From the NCBI GenBank assembly GCA_964352905.1, contig CAYGTS010000102.1, positions 1 through 9,764 of the forward strand: 9,764 bases of DNA, written 5' to 3'. This document shows, piece after piece, positions 1-6,622 of the stretch (positions within the stretch are counted from its first letter, which is position 1; every line of letters begins with the position of its first letter). The notes beneath the pieces are model-generated. The model worked only from the letters and a program-made list of their open reading frames with translations. It ran no database searches and was not told where the DNA came from. The position numbers were made by a program, and so were the translations under genes. This stretch comes from CAYGTS01 sp964352905. GTDB lineage: Bacteria; Pseudomonadota; Gammaproteobacteria; JAHCLG01.

Positions 1-212
1 CAATATCTCCTTCAATCTTGCACGCTTCTTACGCTAATTTGAGGGGATCGGTGAGATCGATCCCTGAAATTGCTTCTGTCTTCACTATTCCTGGCGATAA
101 TGTCAAAAATGGTGAAGATCGGTTGGTAATTTTGAATCATGTTGCGCGTGCGGTTGTTGAAAGCGAAAATTTGCGGGTGATCTTGTGTTATTACGCACTG
201 TGCCCACTCTAG
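1..212 (+). CDS. Possible 3' end of a truncated host gene (unidentified)
   Basis: An open frame enters from the left edge of the window and ends at a TAG at 210-212. It reads through about 69 codons without a stop and has a moderately protein-like composition in its second half (for example IPEIASVFTIPGDNV and ARAVVESENLRVI). There is no convincing start or Shine-Dalgarno sequence within the window, so if real it is the C-terminal part of a larger gene or a gene remnant. The opposite strand is also open here, so the coding evidence is weak. It lies outside the island (left of attL) and belongs to the host chromosome. I do not recognise a family. Confidence 0.25.
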   Translation, partial: ISPSILHASYANLRGSVRSIPEIASVFTIPGDNVKNGEDRLVILNHVARAVVESENLRVILCYYALCPL

Positions 213-295
213 CTCGCGTAAATGTCGCGTAAGCAATTTTTGAGCTTTTTGGAAAGTGGTTTAAATTGGCTTGTAACTGATTGTTTTGAAAAGAC

Positions 296-348
296 TTTTC
301 ATGGTGGCCTGAGGTGGAATCGAACCACCGACACAAGGATTTTCAGTC
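296..348. repeat. attL: attL: left 53-bp direct repeat, orphan 3' half of tRNA-Phe
   Basis: The 53 bp here are identical to 9683-9735, the copy that sits in the intact tRNA-Phe gene. Positions 302-348 correspond to the tRNA 3' half on the minus strand: CCA end, acceptor 3' strand, T arm, variable loop and anticodon arm up to the anticodon-loop boundary. Identity stops at 349, where this copy runs into unrelated sequence, so the 5' half of the tRNA is missing and the fragment cannot be functional. This is the usual footprint of integration into the 3' part of a tRNA gene by a tyrosine recombinase. Identity extends 6 bp beyond the CCA end (296-301), so the repeat is not purely tRNA sequence. 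Confidence 0.95.
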
Positions 349-442
349 TAAAACATCAATATTCTCATATCAACCATTATGGATCAGAGTGATAAAAATA
401 TTATTAAATATCATTTAGTTACAAACATAATATCGGCTACAC

Positions 443-471
443 TTGGCTATTAAAAGACATCGGCGTATACT
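443..471 (+). promoter_or_regulatory. Predicted sigma70-type promoter of the integrase gene
   Basis: A -35-like TTGGCT (443-448) and a -10-like TATACT (466-471) are separated by exactly 17 bp. The predicted transcription start is near 478, about 36 nt before the integrase ATG. The start would fall on the first GCACTCC repeat, so a protein bound there could block transcription. Based on consensus matching only. Confidence 0.55.
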
Positions 472-477
472 CGTTTT

Positions 478-495
478 GCACTCCAAACGCACTCC
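478..495 (+). repeat. Left GCACTCC pair, candidate integrase arm-type sites
   Basis: Two copies of GCACTCC (478-484 and 489-495) are separated by AAAC, giving an 11-bp period, about one helical turn. The same pair with the same period and orientation occurs inside the right end at 9623-9640. Tyrosine recombinases with an N-terminal arm-binding domain bind short repeated arm sites flanking the core, and the integrase here has such a domain. The left pair lies 130 bp from attL and at the predicted integrase transcription start. The binding role is inferred. Confidence 0.6.
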
Positions 496-513
496 AGAAT
501 ATTGAGAAAAAAG

Positions 514-1767
514 ATGCAAGCAACCATTGGTAACAGTCTAATTTCGACATTAAAGCCTCAAGATAAGCAGTATGATGTGAGAGATAGTAAACTCACCGGC
601 TTTTTAATACGCGTTAATCCTTCAGGTCGCATGACTTATGTTTGTGAATACCAACGGGGGCGACGCATAAATTTAGGACGGGTGGGTGTTTTAACGCCAG
701 CGCAAGCAAGAGAGCGCGCCAAACAAATTATGGGTGATGCTGCTCGCGGGATCTATCCTAATGCAAGTCGCGGCAGCAACCATCAAATGACTTTCAAAGA
801 ATTTTTGGAAAAACATTATTTACCTTGGGCAGAAACCAATCGCAAGTCTGGTGTTAATGCAGTTGCGCGTATCAAGCGTTGTTTTTATTCCTTGTTTGCC
901 AACAAAACATTATCTGAAATTACACCCGTAAAAGTTGAACAATGGCGCACCCAACGATTAAAAGAAGGATTATCACGAGAAACAATGAACCGAGATATTG
1001 CTACATTTAAAGCAGCTTTATCAAAAGCCGTATTATGGGAGTTTATTGAGGTTCACCCATTAGCAAAATTAAAATTATTAAAAGTGGATAATACCGTAAA
1101 AGTCCGCTATTTAACTGAAGATGAAGAAAATCGATTACGCCAATCATTAAATGATCGTGAAGAGCAAATGAAAACCGCTAGAAATAGCGCTAATGAATGG
1201 CGACAAGAACGTAACTATGAATTATTGCCCGATTTATCCCAACAGTATTTTGCAGATGATTTAAAACCAAAATTATTACTCACTATTAATACTGGGATCC
1301 GCAGAGGTGAATTAATTAATTTAACATGGTCTAATGTCAATCTTACACAAGCTTATATCACTATTGCTGGCGAAATTACTAAAAGCGGTAAAACACGCCA
1401 TATCCCACTCAATGAAGAAGCATTAATAACATTGCAGCAATGGCATAACCAATCTGATGGTCAGCTAGTTTTTCCCAACAAGGATGGTAAACCGTATAAC
1501 AATTGGCTAAAATCTTGGAAATCTTTACTAAAAAAAGCAAATATTGATCATTTTCGTTGGCATGATTTGCGTCATCATTTTGCAAGCCGATTAGTCATGG
1601 CAGGTGTTGATTTAAATACCATAAGAGAATTATTAGGCCATAGTGATCTTAAAATGACTTTACGCTACGCTCATCTTGCACCTGAACACAAAATACAAGC
1701 TGTTGCTAAACTGATGAAAAACACAAGGATTAATCATGAACCTAAAAAATTTGCAGAAAATTATTGA
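514..1767 (+). CDS. int: Tyrosine recombinase / site-specific integrase (tRNA-Phe island)
   Basis: This enzyme most likely integrates and excises the island at tRNA-Phe. Numbered from the TTG at 502 (421 codons), residues about 15-90 look like the DUF4102-type arm-binding domain (YDVRDSKLTGFLIRVNPSG, then LTPAQARERA), residues 97-190 a SAM-like core-binding domain, and residues 200-405 the catalytic domain. The catalytic set is complete: Arg267 in TGIRRGE, a Lys in the KSGK turn (294 or 297), His354 and Arg357 in HDLRHHFA, His380 in LLGHSD and the nucleophile Tyr389 in RYAHL. I prefer the ATG at 514, giving 417 aa, because a GAG at 504-506 lies 7 nt before it, whereas the in-frame TTG at 502 has no ribosome site. 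The gene sits just inside attL and overlaps the next gene by 32 bp. The catalytic domain carries a charged insertion at about 210-250, between box I and the preceding core. Confidence 0.95.
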   Translation: MQATIGNSLISTLKPQDKQYDVRDSKLTGFLIRVNPSGRMTYVCEYQRGRRINLGRVGVLTPAQARERAKQIMGDAARGIYPNASRGSNHQMTFKEFLEKHYLPWAETNRKSGVNAVARIKRCFYSLFANKTLSEITPVKVEQWRTQRLKEGLSRETMNRDIATFKAALSKAVLWEFIEVHPLAKLKLLKVDNTVKVRYLTEDEENRLRQSLNDREEQMKTARNSANEWRQERNYELLPDLSQQYFADDLKPKLLLTINTGIRRGELINLTWSNVNLTQAYITIAGEITKSGKTRHIPLNEEALITLQQWHNQSDGQLVFPNKDGKPYNNWLKSWKSLLKKANIDHFRWHDLRHHFASRLVMAGVDLNTIRELLGHSDLKMTLRYAHLAPEHKIQAVAKLMKNTRINHEPKKFAENY

Positions 1768-3229
1768 ACAAGGTGAATCTGAAACTCTTGAATTTAAGCG
1801 TACGACAGGTCAACGCACTGAGGCCATGAAAACGGTTTGTGCGATGCTAAATAATAGTGGGGGTTATGTTTTATTTGGTGTTACTGATCAGGGTGAACTT
1901 AAAGGCCAACAAGTTAGCGCTAAAACATTAAAAGAAATTGCTGATGAAATGGCACGCATCGAACCCCCTGCTTTTCCTGAAATCGAAAAAATTAAATTAA
2001 ATGATGATCACTCTATTCTTGCCATGCAAATCACTAAAGGATCGAGTAAACCTTATATTTATGATAATCGTCCTTATCAACGTACTGGTTCAACAACGCG
2101 TATCATGCCACAATCGGCTTATGAAAAAATTTTGATTGAACGTTTGCATGCAAAACACCGCTGGGAAAATCAACCTGCGCCAAAAGAAGTATCAATACAA
2201 GATCTCGATGAAGAAGAAATACAGTTAACTGTCGATAATGCAATTGATTTAGGCCGTTTACAACCATTAAAAAACCGTGGCATCACTTCTATTCTTAAAG
2301 GCTTGGGGCTGATCCAAGACGGCAAATTACTCAATGCCGCAGTCGTGCTTTATGCAAAAAATCCAGAGCTAGAAATTATTTATCCGCAATGTGGTATTCG
2401 CTTAGCACGTTTTCGCGGCCTTAATAAAACAGCAGATTTTACCGACAACCGCCAATATTGGGGCAATGCATTTCAACTATTGCGACATGCTGAATTATTT
2501 TTACGTGATCATGTGCCGATTGCTGGTCGCATTGTTTCTGGAAAAATGCGTCGTGAAGACAGACCACTTTATTCACCACCTGCTACACGTGAAGCTTTAG
2601 CCAATGCCTTAAGCCACCGTGACTATGCTATTAGCGGTGGCACCATTGGGATCGCTATGTATGACGATCGCTTAGAAATCGTTAGTCCAGGTGGATTACA
2701 TTTTGATATAACCCCTTCTGCTTTATTAGAACCACATGAATCACGCCCCTGGAATCCAATCATAGCCAGCGTTTTTTATCGCGCAGGTATTATTGAAAAA
2801 TGGGGACAAGGCACCACTAAAATCATCGATAAATGTCATGAAATTGAAGCACCTACACCGAAGTGGGAAGATCGCAAACTGGATACTGCTGTCATTTTTT
2901 ATCCGGCAAAAGAGTTTGCGCAAGAGGATACCGGACAAGTCACCGGACAAGTCACCGGACAAGTCACCGGACAAGTCACCGGACAAGTCGCTCCTCAGGC
3001 AATAAATCAGATATTAGAATATTGTCAGGAACCTAGGAAAGCAAGTGAAATTCAGCAATTATTAGGGCTAAAACACCGTGAAACTTTTCAAAATAATTAT
3101 TTAAAACCACTAATAAATGAACAGCTATTAACATTAACAATCCCTGATAAACCACAAAGTCGGATGCAGCAATATGTTATAACAGAAAAAGGAATTGCTT
3201 GGGTTCAACAAAAGAAAGGAAAAAAATGA
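1736..3229 (+). CDS. AlbA_2-domain protein with RecG-related ATPase-like domain and winged-helix C terminus
   Basis: The 497-aa protein begins with an AlbA_2 (Schlafen-type nucleic-acid-binding) domain at about residues 11-130: ESETLEFKR, then NNSGGYVLFGV, then the YQRTGSTT segment. Residues about 280-395 match the GHKL-like ATP-binding segment of RecG-related predicted transcriptional regulators: REALANALSHRDY with the N-box Glu286/Asn290, YDDRLEIVSPGG, and KWGQGT. Next comes a linker of five TGQV repeats (399-418), and residues 420-492 form a winged-helix-like end (YLKPLINEQLLTLTIPDKP, then QQYVITEKG). No helicase motifs are present, so it is not a RecG helicase. The ATG at 1736 has an AAGGAT ribosome site 5 nt upstream, inside the end of the integrase gene, which suggests translational coupling. 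Likely a DNA-binding regulator of the element; its target is unknown, and a role in defence or stress control is possible. Confidence 0.9.
   Translation: MNLKNLQKIIEQGESETLEFKRTTGQRTEAMKTVCAMLNNSGGYVLFGVTDQGELKGQQVSAKTLKEIADEMARIEPPAFPEIEKIKLNDDHSILAMQITKGSSKPYIYDNRPYQRTGSTTRIMPQSAYEKILIERLHAKHRWENQPAPKEVSIQDLDEEEIQLTVDNAIDLGRLQPLKNRGITSILKGLGLIQDGKLLNAAVVLYAKNPELEIIYPQCGIRLARFRGLNKTADFTDNRQYWGNAFQLLRHAELFLRDHVPIAGRIVSGKMRREDRPLYSPPATREALANALSHRDYAISGGTIGIAMYDDRLEIVSPGGLHFDITPSALLEPHESRPWNPIIASVFYRAGIIEKWGQGTTKIIDKCHEIEAPTPKWEDRKLDTAVIFYPAKEFAQEDTGQVTGQVTGQVTGQVTGQVAPQAINQILEYCQEPRKASEIQQLLGLKHRETFQNNYLKPLINEQLLTLTIPDKPQSRMQQYVITEKGIAWVQQKKGKK
2930..2989 (+). repeat. Five perfect 12-bp in-frame tandem repeats (TGQV linker)
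   Basis: The unit ACCGGACAAGTC is repeated five times with no mismatch. It encodes the TGQV repeats between the ATP-binding segment and the winged helix of the AlbA_2 protein. Because the unit is a multiple of three, slippage would lengthen or shorten the linker by four residues without a frameshift. Similar TGQV linkers are familiar in this protein family, but exact DNA identity of all five units implies recent expansion or homogenisation. Confidence 0.95.
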
Positions 3230-3305
3230 ACTTTGGTGACAACTCAAAAATATAAATCAGATTGCTTCCCTTTTTATGATTAAACAACTTCAAAACTAAG
3301 CCTGC

Positions 3306-3343
3306 TTGACTTAAGTTATATTTTATACGAGAATTAATACTCG
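3306..3343 (+). promoter_or_regulatory. Possible promoter and palindromic operator before the HTH gene
   Basis: A -35-like TTGACT (3306-3311) is followed after 17 bp by a weak -10, GAGAAT (3329-3334). The -10 lies inside a 16-bp near-palindrome, CGAGAATTAATACTCG (3328-3343), in which 7 of 8 pairs match. A second copy of this motif (14 of 15 bases) is at 9226-9240 near the right end. The position fits an operator for autoregulation of the HTH gene or for control by another element protein. The promoter call is weak; the palindrome is seen directly. Confidence 0.4.
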
Positions 3344-3403
3344 ATGGATTTACGCGCGCGCTCGTGTGGTGCGGATAGAAAATACTATCAATAGGTGAAC
3401 ACC

Positions 3404-3619
3404 ATGAATAATCCAACTTCCAAAGTTACCCTTACAGAAAAAGAAACAGCCGCCTACATTGGCATGAGCCGCAGCTATCTACGTCAAGATCGTATGAATG
3501 GCCACCGACTCAACCGCACGCCTGGCCCTGCTTTTCTAAAAATCGGCCGCAGCATTCGTTATTTAAAAACAGATTTAGATGCGTGGTTACAAAAGCATCG
3601 TTTGGATCGGGCTGAGTAG
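3404..3619 (+). CDS. Small AlpA/excisionase-like helix-turn-helix DNA-binding protein
   Basis: The 71-aa protein has the layout of MerR-like HTH_17 domains found in AlpA regulators and phage excisionases: TLTEKETAAYIGMSRSYLR is the helix-turn-helix, followed by a wing-like GPAFLKIGRSIRYLKTDLDA and a terminal helix with WLQKH. Such proteins bind att-proximal DNA and direct excision, or activate the integrase gene. I chose the ATG at 3404 because AGGTGA (3393-3398) lies 5 nt before it; an in-frame GTG at 3395 is part of that ribosome site and is an unlikely start. It follows the AlbA_2 gene after 174 bp and ends at a strong terminator. Excisionase and transcriptional activator cannot be told apart from sequence alone. 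Confidence 0.85.
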   Translation: MNNPTSKVTLTEKETAAYIGMSRSYLRQDRMNGHRLNRTPGPAFLKIGRSIRYLKTDLDAWLQKHRLDRAE

Positions 3620-3633
3620 GATAGATGGTTAAA

Positions 3634-3666
3634 TCAGCAGCAGCATTTGGCTGCTGCTGACTTTTC
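3634..3666 (+). terminator. Rho-independent terminator after the HTH gene, possibly bidirectional
   Basis: A perfect 11-bp stem, TCAGCAGCAGC paired with GCTGCTGCTGA, closes a 5-nt loop (3645-3649) and is followed by CTTTTC. It ends plus-strand transcription 15 nt after the HTH stop codon. Read on the minus strand the same stem is followed by TTTAA, so it may also stop transcription from the 931-aa gene, whose stop lies 34 bp away. It is the boundary between the mobility module and the cargo. Confidence 0.85.
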
Positions 3667-3699
3667 AATTATTATTGGCATTTCATAAAGCTAATTATA

Positions 3700-6495
3700 T
3701 TAAAAAGTGCATCTATCGGTTGATTCATCTATCTCGCCAGCATCACAGCCTCGAAGCCTAGCCAATTCCATTCGTAGTTGGGCATTCTCATCTTCAGCTC
3801 TTTCGAGTCTTTCACGCTCTTGCTGAACTAGCCTTTCTGTTTCGATAAGGTTAGTCTCTAATCTTTTTTTTCCGATATCGTCAATTTTGAAATAATCTTT
3901 CCTTAATTCAAAACCTTTTCTTTTTCTTTCCCTTAACGAAGCTTGCTTTTTTAACCATTCTTTGTTACCAGCCATAAAATGACGCAAGAACCTCGGATTT
4001 TCACAAAGTTTTTTCATAGTCTCTTTTAGCTGTAATACTTTTTTCTGTATTGCATCATATTTATTTTTGCGATCTTCTATTTTTTTTGCAAGGTTTTTTT
4101 TCTCTTGTAGCAATTTTTTATATTCTTCACTGCTATTGTCAATTTTTGCTAGTTTATCGGTTACTTTATCATAAGCGTGTTTATCTTCTTGGAAATAAGG
4201 ATCTCGAGAGAGCTTATCAGAATGATAAGTAAGTGACATTTTCCTGATAAAATGATTTAATTCATCTATGATAAATCTAGGCACAACAAAAATTTCATCA
4301 TTATCTAATTGGCTATGCCTGCAATTATTTGTAATCAAGTCTAACAACGTTGTATCTAAGTGTATACTGCTTATATTAGACTCCCCTCCATTCTCTGGCC
4401 ATTTAATTTTTTGTATTAATTCTGGATCATTAGAAAGTGTTGTTAAATTAAGCGTTTCCTGAACACCTCCTCCATGAACAACTAAGGATAAAACTTGATT
4501 ATTATCTTGATAAAGATAATAACCAACCGCTAATTCTTTAGTATCAAGCTGCTTATATTTGCTAACTACGTAATGCGTATAGGGTGTTAAAATAGGCCCG
4601 CCTTGTGATAAAGAATAATCAAGTGCGCCTAATATTTCAGCATATTCCTGAGATAGCTCTAACTCGGAAAAAGATATACTGCTGAGCTTGCTAGATAAAA
4701 AAGTATAGCTATTATAACTTAAAAAGTCTTTTAAAAGCATAACTTCATCTGGTAAAAATGAAATAGTTCCCCAATCATTTTGACTTAAATCGATATGGCT
4801 TACTTTGTCTACTGCACTTCTAAGTAAGGGGGTGGTATTAGCATCTATTGCTTCACAGACCGTTTTTAATGTCAGAATTTCATCAAGTGTAAAATTTTTT
4901 AAGGCATAAATTTCAGGCGTTTTAACTTCTAACCATCCCAGTGCAGCCTCATTATTCTTAAATCGTTGCACTATATCATCATAGCTTTTACCAGATTCAG
5001 CTTGATGAAACCCCGCAACATTCTTCTTTGTCTCTACTTTTTCATAAGAAGCTACTACCTTCTTCACTTTTTCTAGCATATTAATCATTTTTCGACCATT
5101 TTTATAAGATCGCTGACTTAGTTTCTTACTAGCCCCTGTTTGAGCAGCAAAATGCTGTTTTAAATTTTCCCAATCTCTATCACTCAGTTGATAAATTTCA
5201 TTGAAAGCTTCACTCACACTATTTAAAAATCGCTCAACCTCACTAAAATCCATTTTTACTGTTTTGGTTAGTGTCAACAACCAAGTATTGAATTCATTAT
5301 TTGGAAATCTCCCACCACTTTGCATATACAACTTTCGATCGATTTGCCAATAATACGCATATGCCGATTCCTGCTCATTCGTTTGATCTTTCAATATAAA
5401 TGCATAAGCATCTAATGCTTTTATTAAATTTTCTTTAGTTGGCAAGGGCGACAAAGGTAGGTTTAAGACTCCACATAACCAGGGCAATGTCGTTTTTGCT
5501 TTTGTAAGCAACTCAAGCCTCTGGCAGCAGTTTTTATATGCAAGATGAAATTCAGATGCCTCTTGTTCAGCCTGCTTTATCTCCTGCTCATTCAACTGTT
5601 CTATCACTTTTGTAACATTCGTTTTAAATTCAACCTGGAGAACACCGTTCTCGCCTGTCACTGTTACTAGCTCAGCTATGAAATCTTCTAGAATCATTAA
5701 TTTTTTTAGAACCTGTTGTAGCTCAACTTGAAAATCAATGATTTCATCTTTTACTTCACGTGTTAGTTTCAAACTTTGTCTATAATTTTGATAATGATCC
5801 TTAAGTTGCTGCACCGTAATTCTACTGGCATCGAATCCAAAACCAAGACATACTTTAACGAAACGCTCCGCCAAACTTGCTGTACGCCCGCTGTCACTTT
5901 GATCAAATTTTGAGTGCATAAACATACCTAAAGCTTTCTTATCATCATTAACTCTAAACCAACTCATAAAATCATGCCAGACACGAACCGCTCTCTCTAG
6001 AATTGATTTTATCTTTTTTGAAAAATTGATTTCAATGGAAAGGGCGCTATTTTTTTTACTGATCAGTATTGAACTATTTTTTTTACTTGGATGAGGGAGA
6101 AGGTCAAACCCATTTAAAGTGCCACCTAAAATAGGAAATATCAATGATTGCGTGCCTAATAAAAAGTCAGCTAGTAAAAAATTTAATATCTTTTCTTTAG
6201 TATTTATATCACCATAATTAAATATTCGTGAAACAAAACGCCAAAATAACCCTAGCTTTTGATGGGCAGCTATTGTTTCTATTAATGTTATGACTGCTCC
6301 ATGCATGCTAGGCATATAATAATCTTGGAGATAATCTAAATAACGTTTAGTTGGATGCCATGCACAACGTGAATTTACTTGTGCTTGCCATTGTTCTTCA
6401 CATCTTTGTAATTCTGATAAATGAGCTATTCGAATATCTTCACTATTCCCTTTATTATTGCTTACAGAAGAAATTGATTTGACATATTCACTCAT
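3700..6495 (-). CDS. Large helical protein (931 aa) with J-domain-like segment and C-terminal coiled coil; candidate effector
   Basis: I do not recognise a full-length family. Residues 103-132 form a hydrophobic stretch (FLLGTQSLIFPILGG) that could touch a membrane but contains polar residues. Residues 137-150 hold SKKNS twice. Residues 250-330 and 410-520 are charged and helical. A segment at 733-825 resembles a DnaJ domain: DEIFVVP, then FIRKMSLTYHSDK with His-Ser-Asp (758-760) where J domains have HPD, then a Lys-rich insertion and a helix-III-like KYDAIQKKV. Residues 880-916 are a Glu/Arg-rich coiled coil ending in ENAQLRMELARLR, and the last 15 residues are acidic (AGEIDESTD). There is no signal peptide. 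The ATG at 6495 has AGGG 8 nt upstream. The gene follows the 772-aa gene by 127 bp in the same direction and may be co-transcribed. Its nature as a secreted effector is inference from architecture only. Confidence 0.85.
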   Translation of the reverse strand: MSEYVKSISSVSNNKGNSEDIRIAHLSELQRCEEQWQAQVNSRCAWHPTKRYLDYLQDYYMPSMHGAVITLIETIAAHQKLGLFWRFVSRIFNYGDINTKEKILNFLLADFLLGTQSLIFPILGGTLNGFDLLPHPSKKNSSILISKKNSALSIEINFSKKIKSILERAVRVWHDFMSWFRVNDDKKALGMFMHSKFDQSDSGRTASLAERFVKVCLGFGFDASRITVQQLKDHYQNYRQSLKLTREVKDEIIDFQVELQQVLKKLMILEDFIAELVTVTGENGVLQVEFKTNVTKVIEQLNEQEIKQAEQEASEFHLAYKNCCQRLELLTKAKTTLPWLCGVLNLPLSPLPTKENLIKALDAYAFILKDQTNEQESAYAYYWQIDRKLYMQSGGRFPNNEFNTWLLTLTKTVKMDFSEVERFLNSVSEAFNEIYQLSDRDWENLKQHFAAQTGASKKLSQRSYKNGRKMINMLEKVKKVVASYEKVETKKNVAGFHQAESGKSYDDIVQRFKNNEAALGWLEVKTPEIYALKNFTLDEILTLKTVCEAIDANTTPLLRSAVDKVSHIDLSQNDWGTISFLPDEVMLLKDFLSYNSYTFLSSKLSSISFSELELSQEYAEILGALDYSLSQGGPILTPYTHYVVSKYKQLDTKELAVGYYLYQDNNQVLSLVVHGGGVQETLNLTTLSNDPELIQKIKWPENGGESNISSIHLDTTLLDLITNNCRHSQLDNDEIFVVPRFIIDELNHFIRKMSLTYHSDKLSRDPYFQEDKHAYDKVTDKLAKIDNSSEEYKKLLQEKKNLAKKIEDRKNKYDAIQKKVLQLKETMKKLCENPRFLRHFMAGNKEWLKKQASLRERKRKGFELRKDYFKIDDIGKKRLETNLIETERLVQQERERLERAEDENAQLRMELARLRGCDAGEIDESTDRCTF

Positions 6496-6622
6496 AGCCT
6501 TATCCCTATCGTATATGGATTACCTATAACTAGAATAATTTTTTGCTCATTTATAATAGCCATAATTTATACTCATATTATATCGCTGATTTCCCTGCAT
6601 TTAAGCCTAGCTATTCCCTATA
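6496..6622 (-). promoter_or_regulatory. Intergenic gap of the cargo pair, with a possible internal promoter
   Basis: Between the two cargo genes the minus strand has an exact TATAAT (6582 down to 6577) about 80 nt before the 931-aa start, but only a poor -35 upstream. I see no convincing hairpin terminator after the 772-aa stop codon. Read-through from the upstream gene, with or without a weak internal promoter, is therefore the simplest reading. Confidence 0.3.

Noticed and set aside
12..336. Minus-strand open frames at the left edge
   Set aside because: They have no ribosome site, overlap the tRNA remnant or each other, and have unconvincing composition.
2930..2989. Possible CRISPR-like array
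   Set aside because: The repeats are 12 bp, directly adjacent and coding; there are no spacers and no cas genes.
2741..3005. Additional open frames on both strands over the tandem repeat region, rich in SGDL or SPDK repeats
   Set aside because: They are shadows of the 12-bp repeat, which lacks stops in other frames; the AlbA_2 frame is the real one with a full domain set.
1736..3229. RecG helicase
   Set aside because: Only the C-terminal ATP-binding segment of RecG-related regulators is present; Walker A/B helicase motifs are absent.
3226..3252. ATG overlapping the stop of the AlbA_2 gene with a good AAAGGA upstream
   Set aside because: It stops after nine codons; the A-rich end of the gene explains the apparent ribosome site.
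3634..3660. CAG/CTG triplet repeat
   Set aside because: The triplets form the two arms of a perfect hairpin placed directly after a stop codon, so a terminator explains them better.
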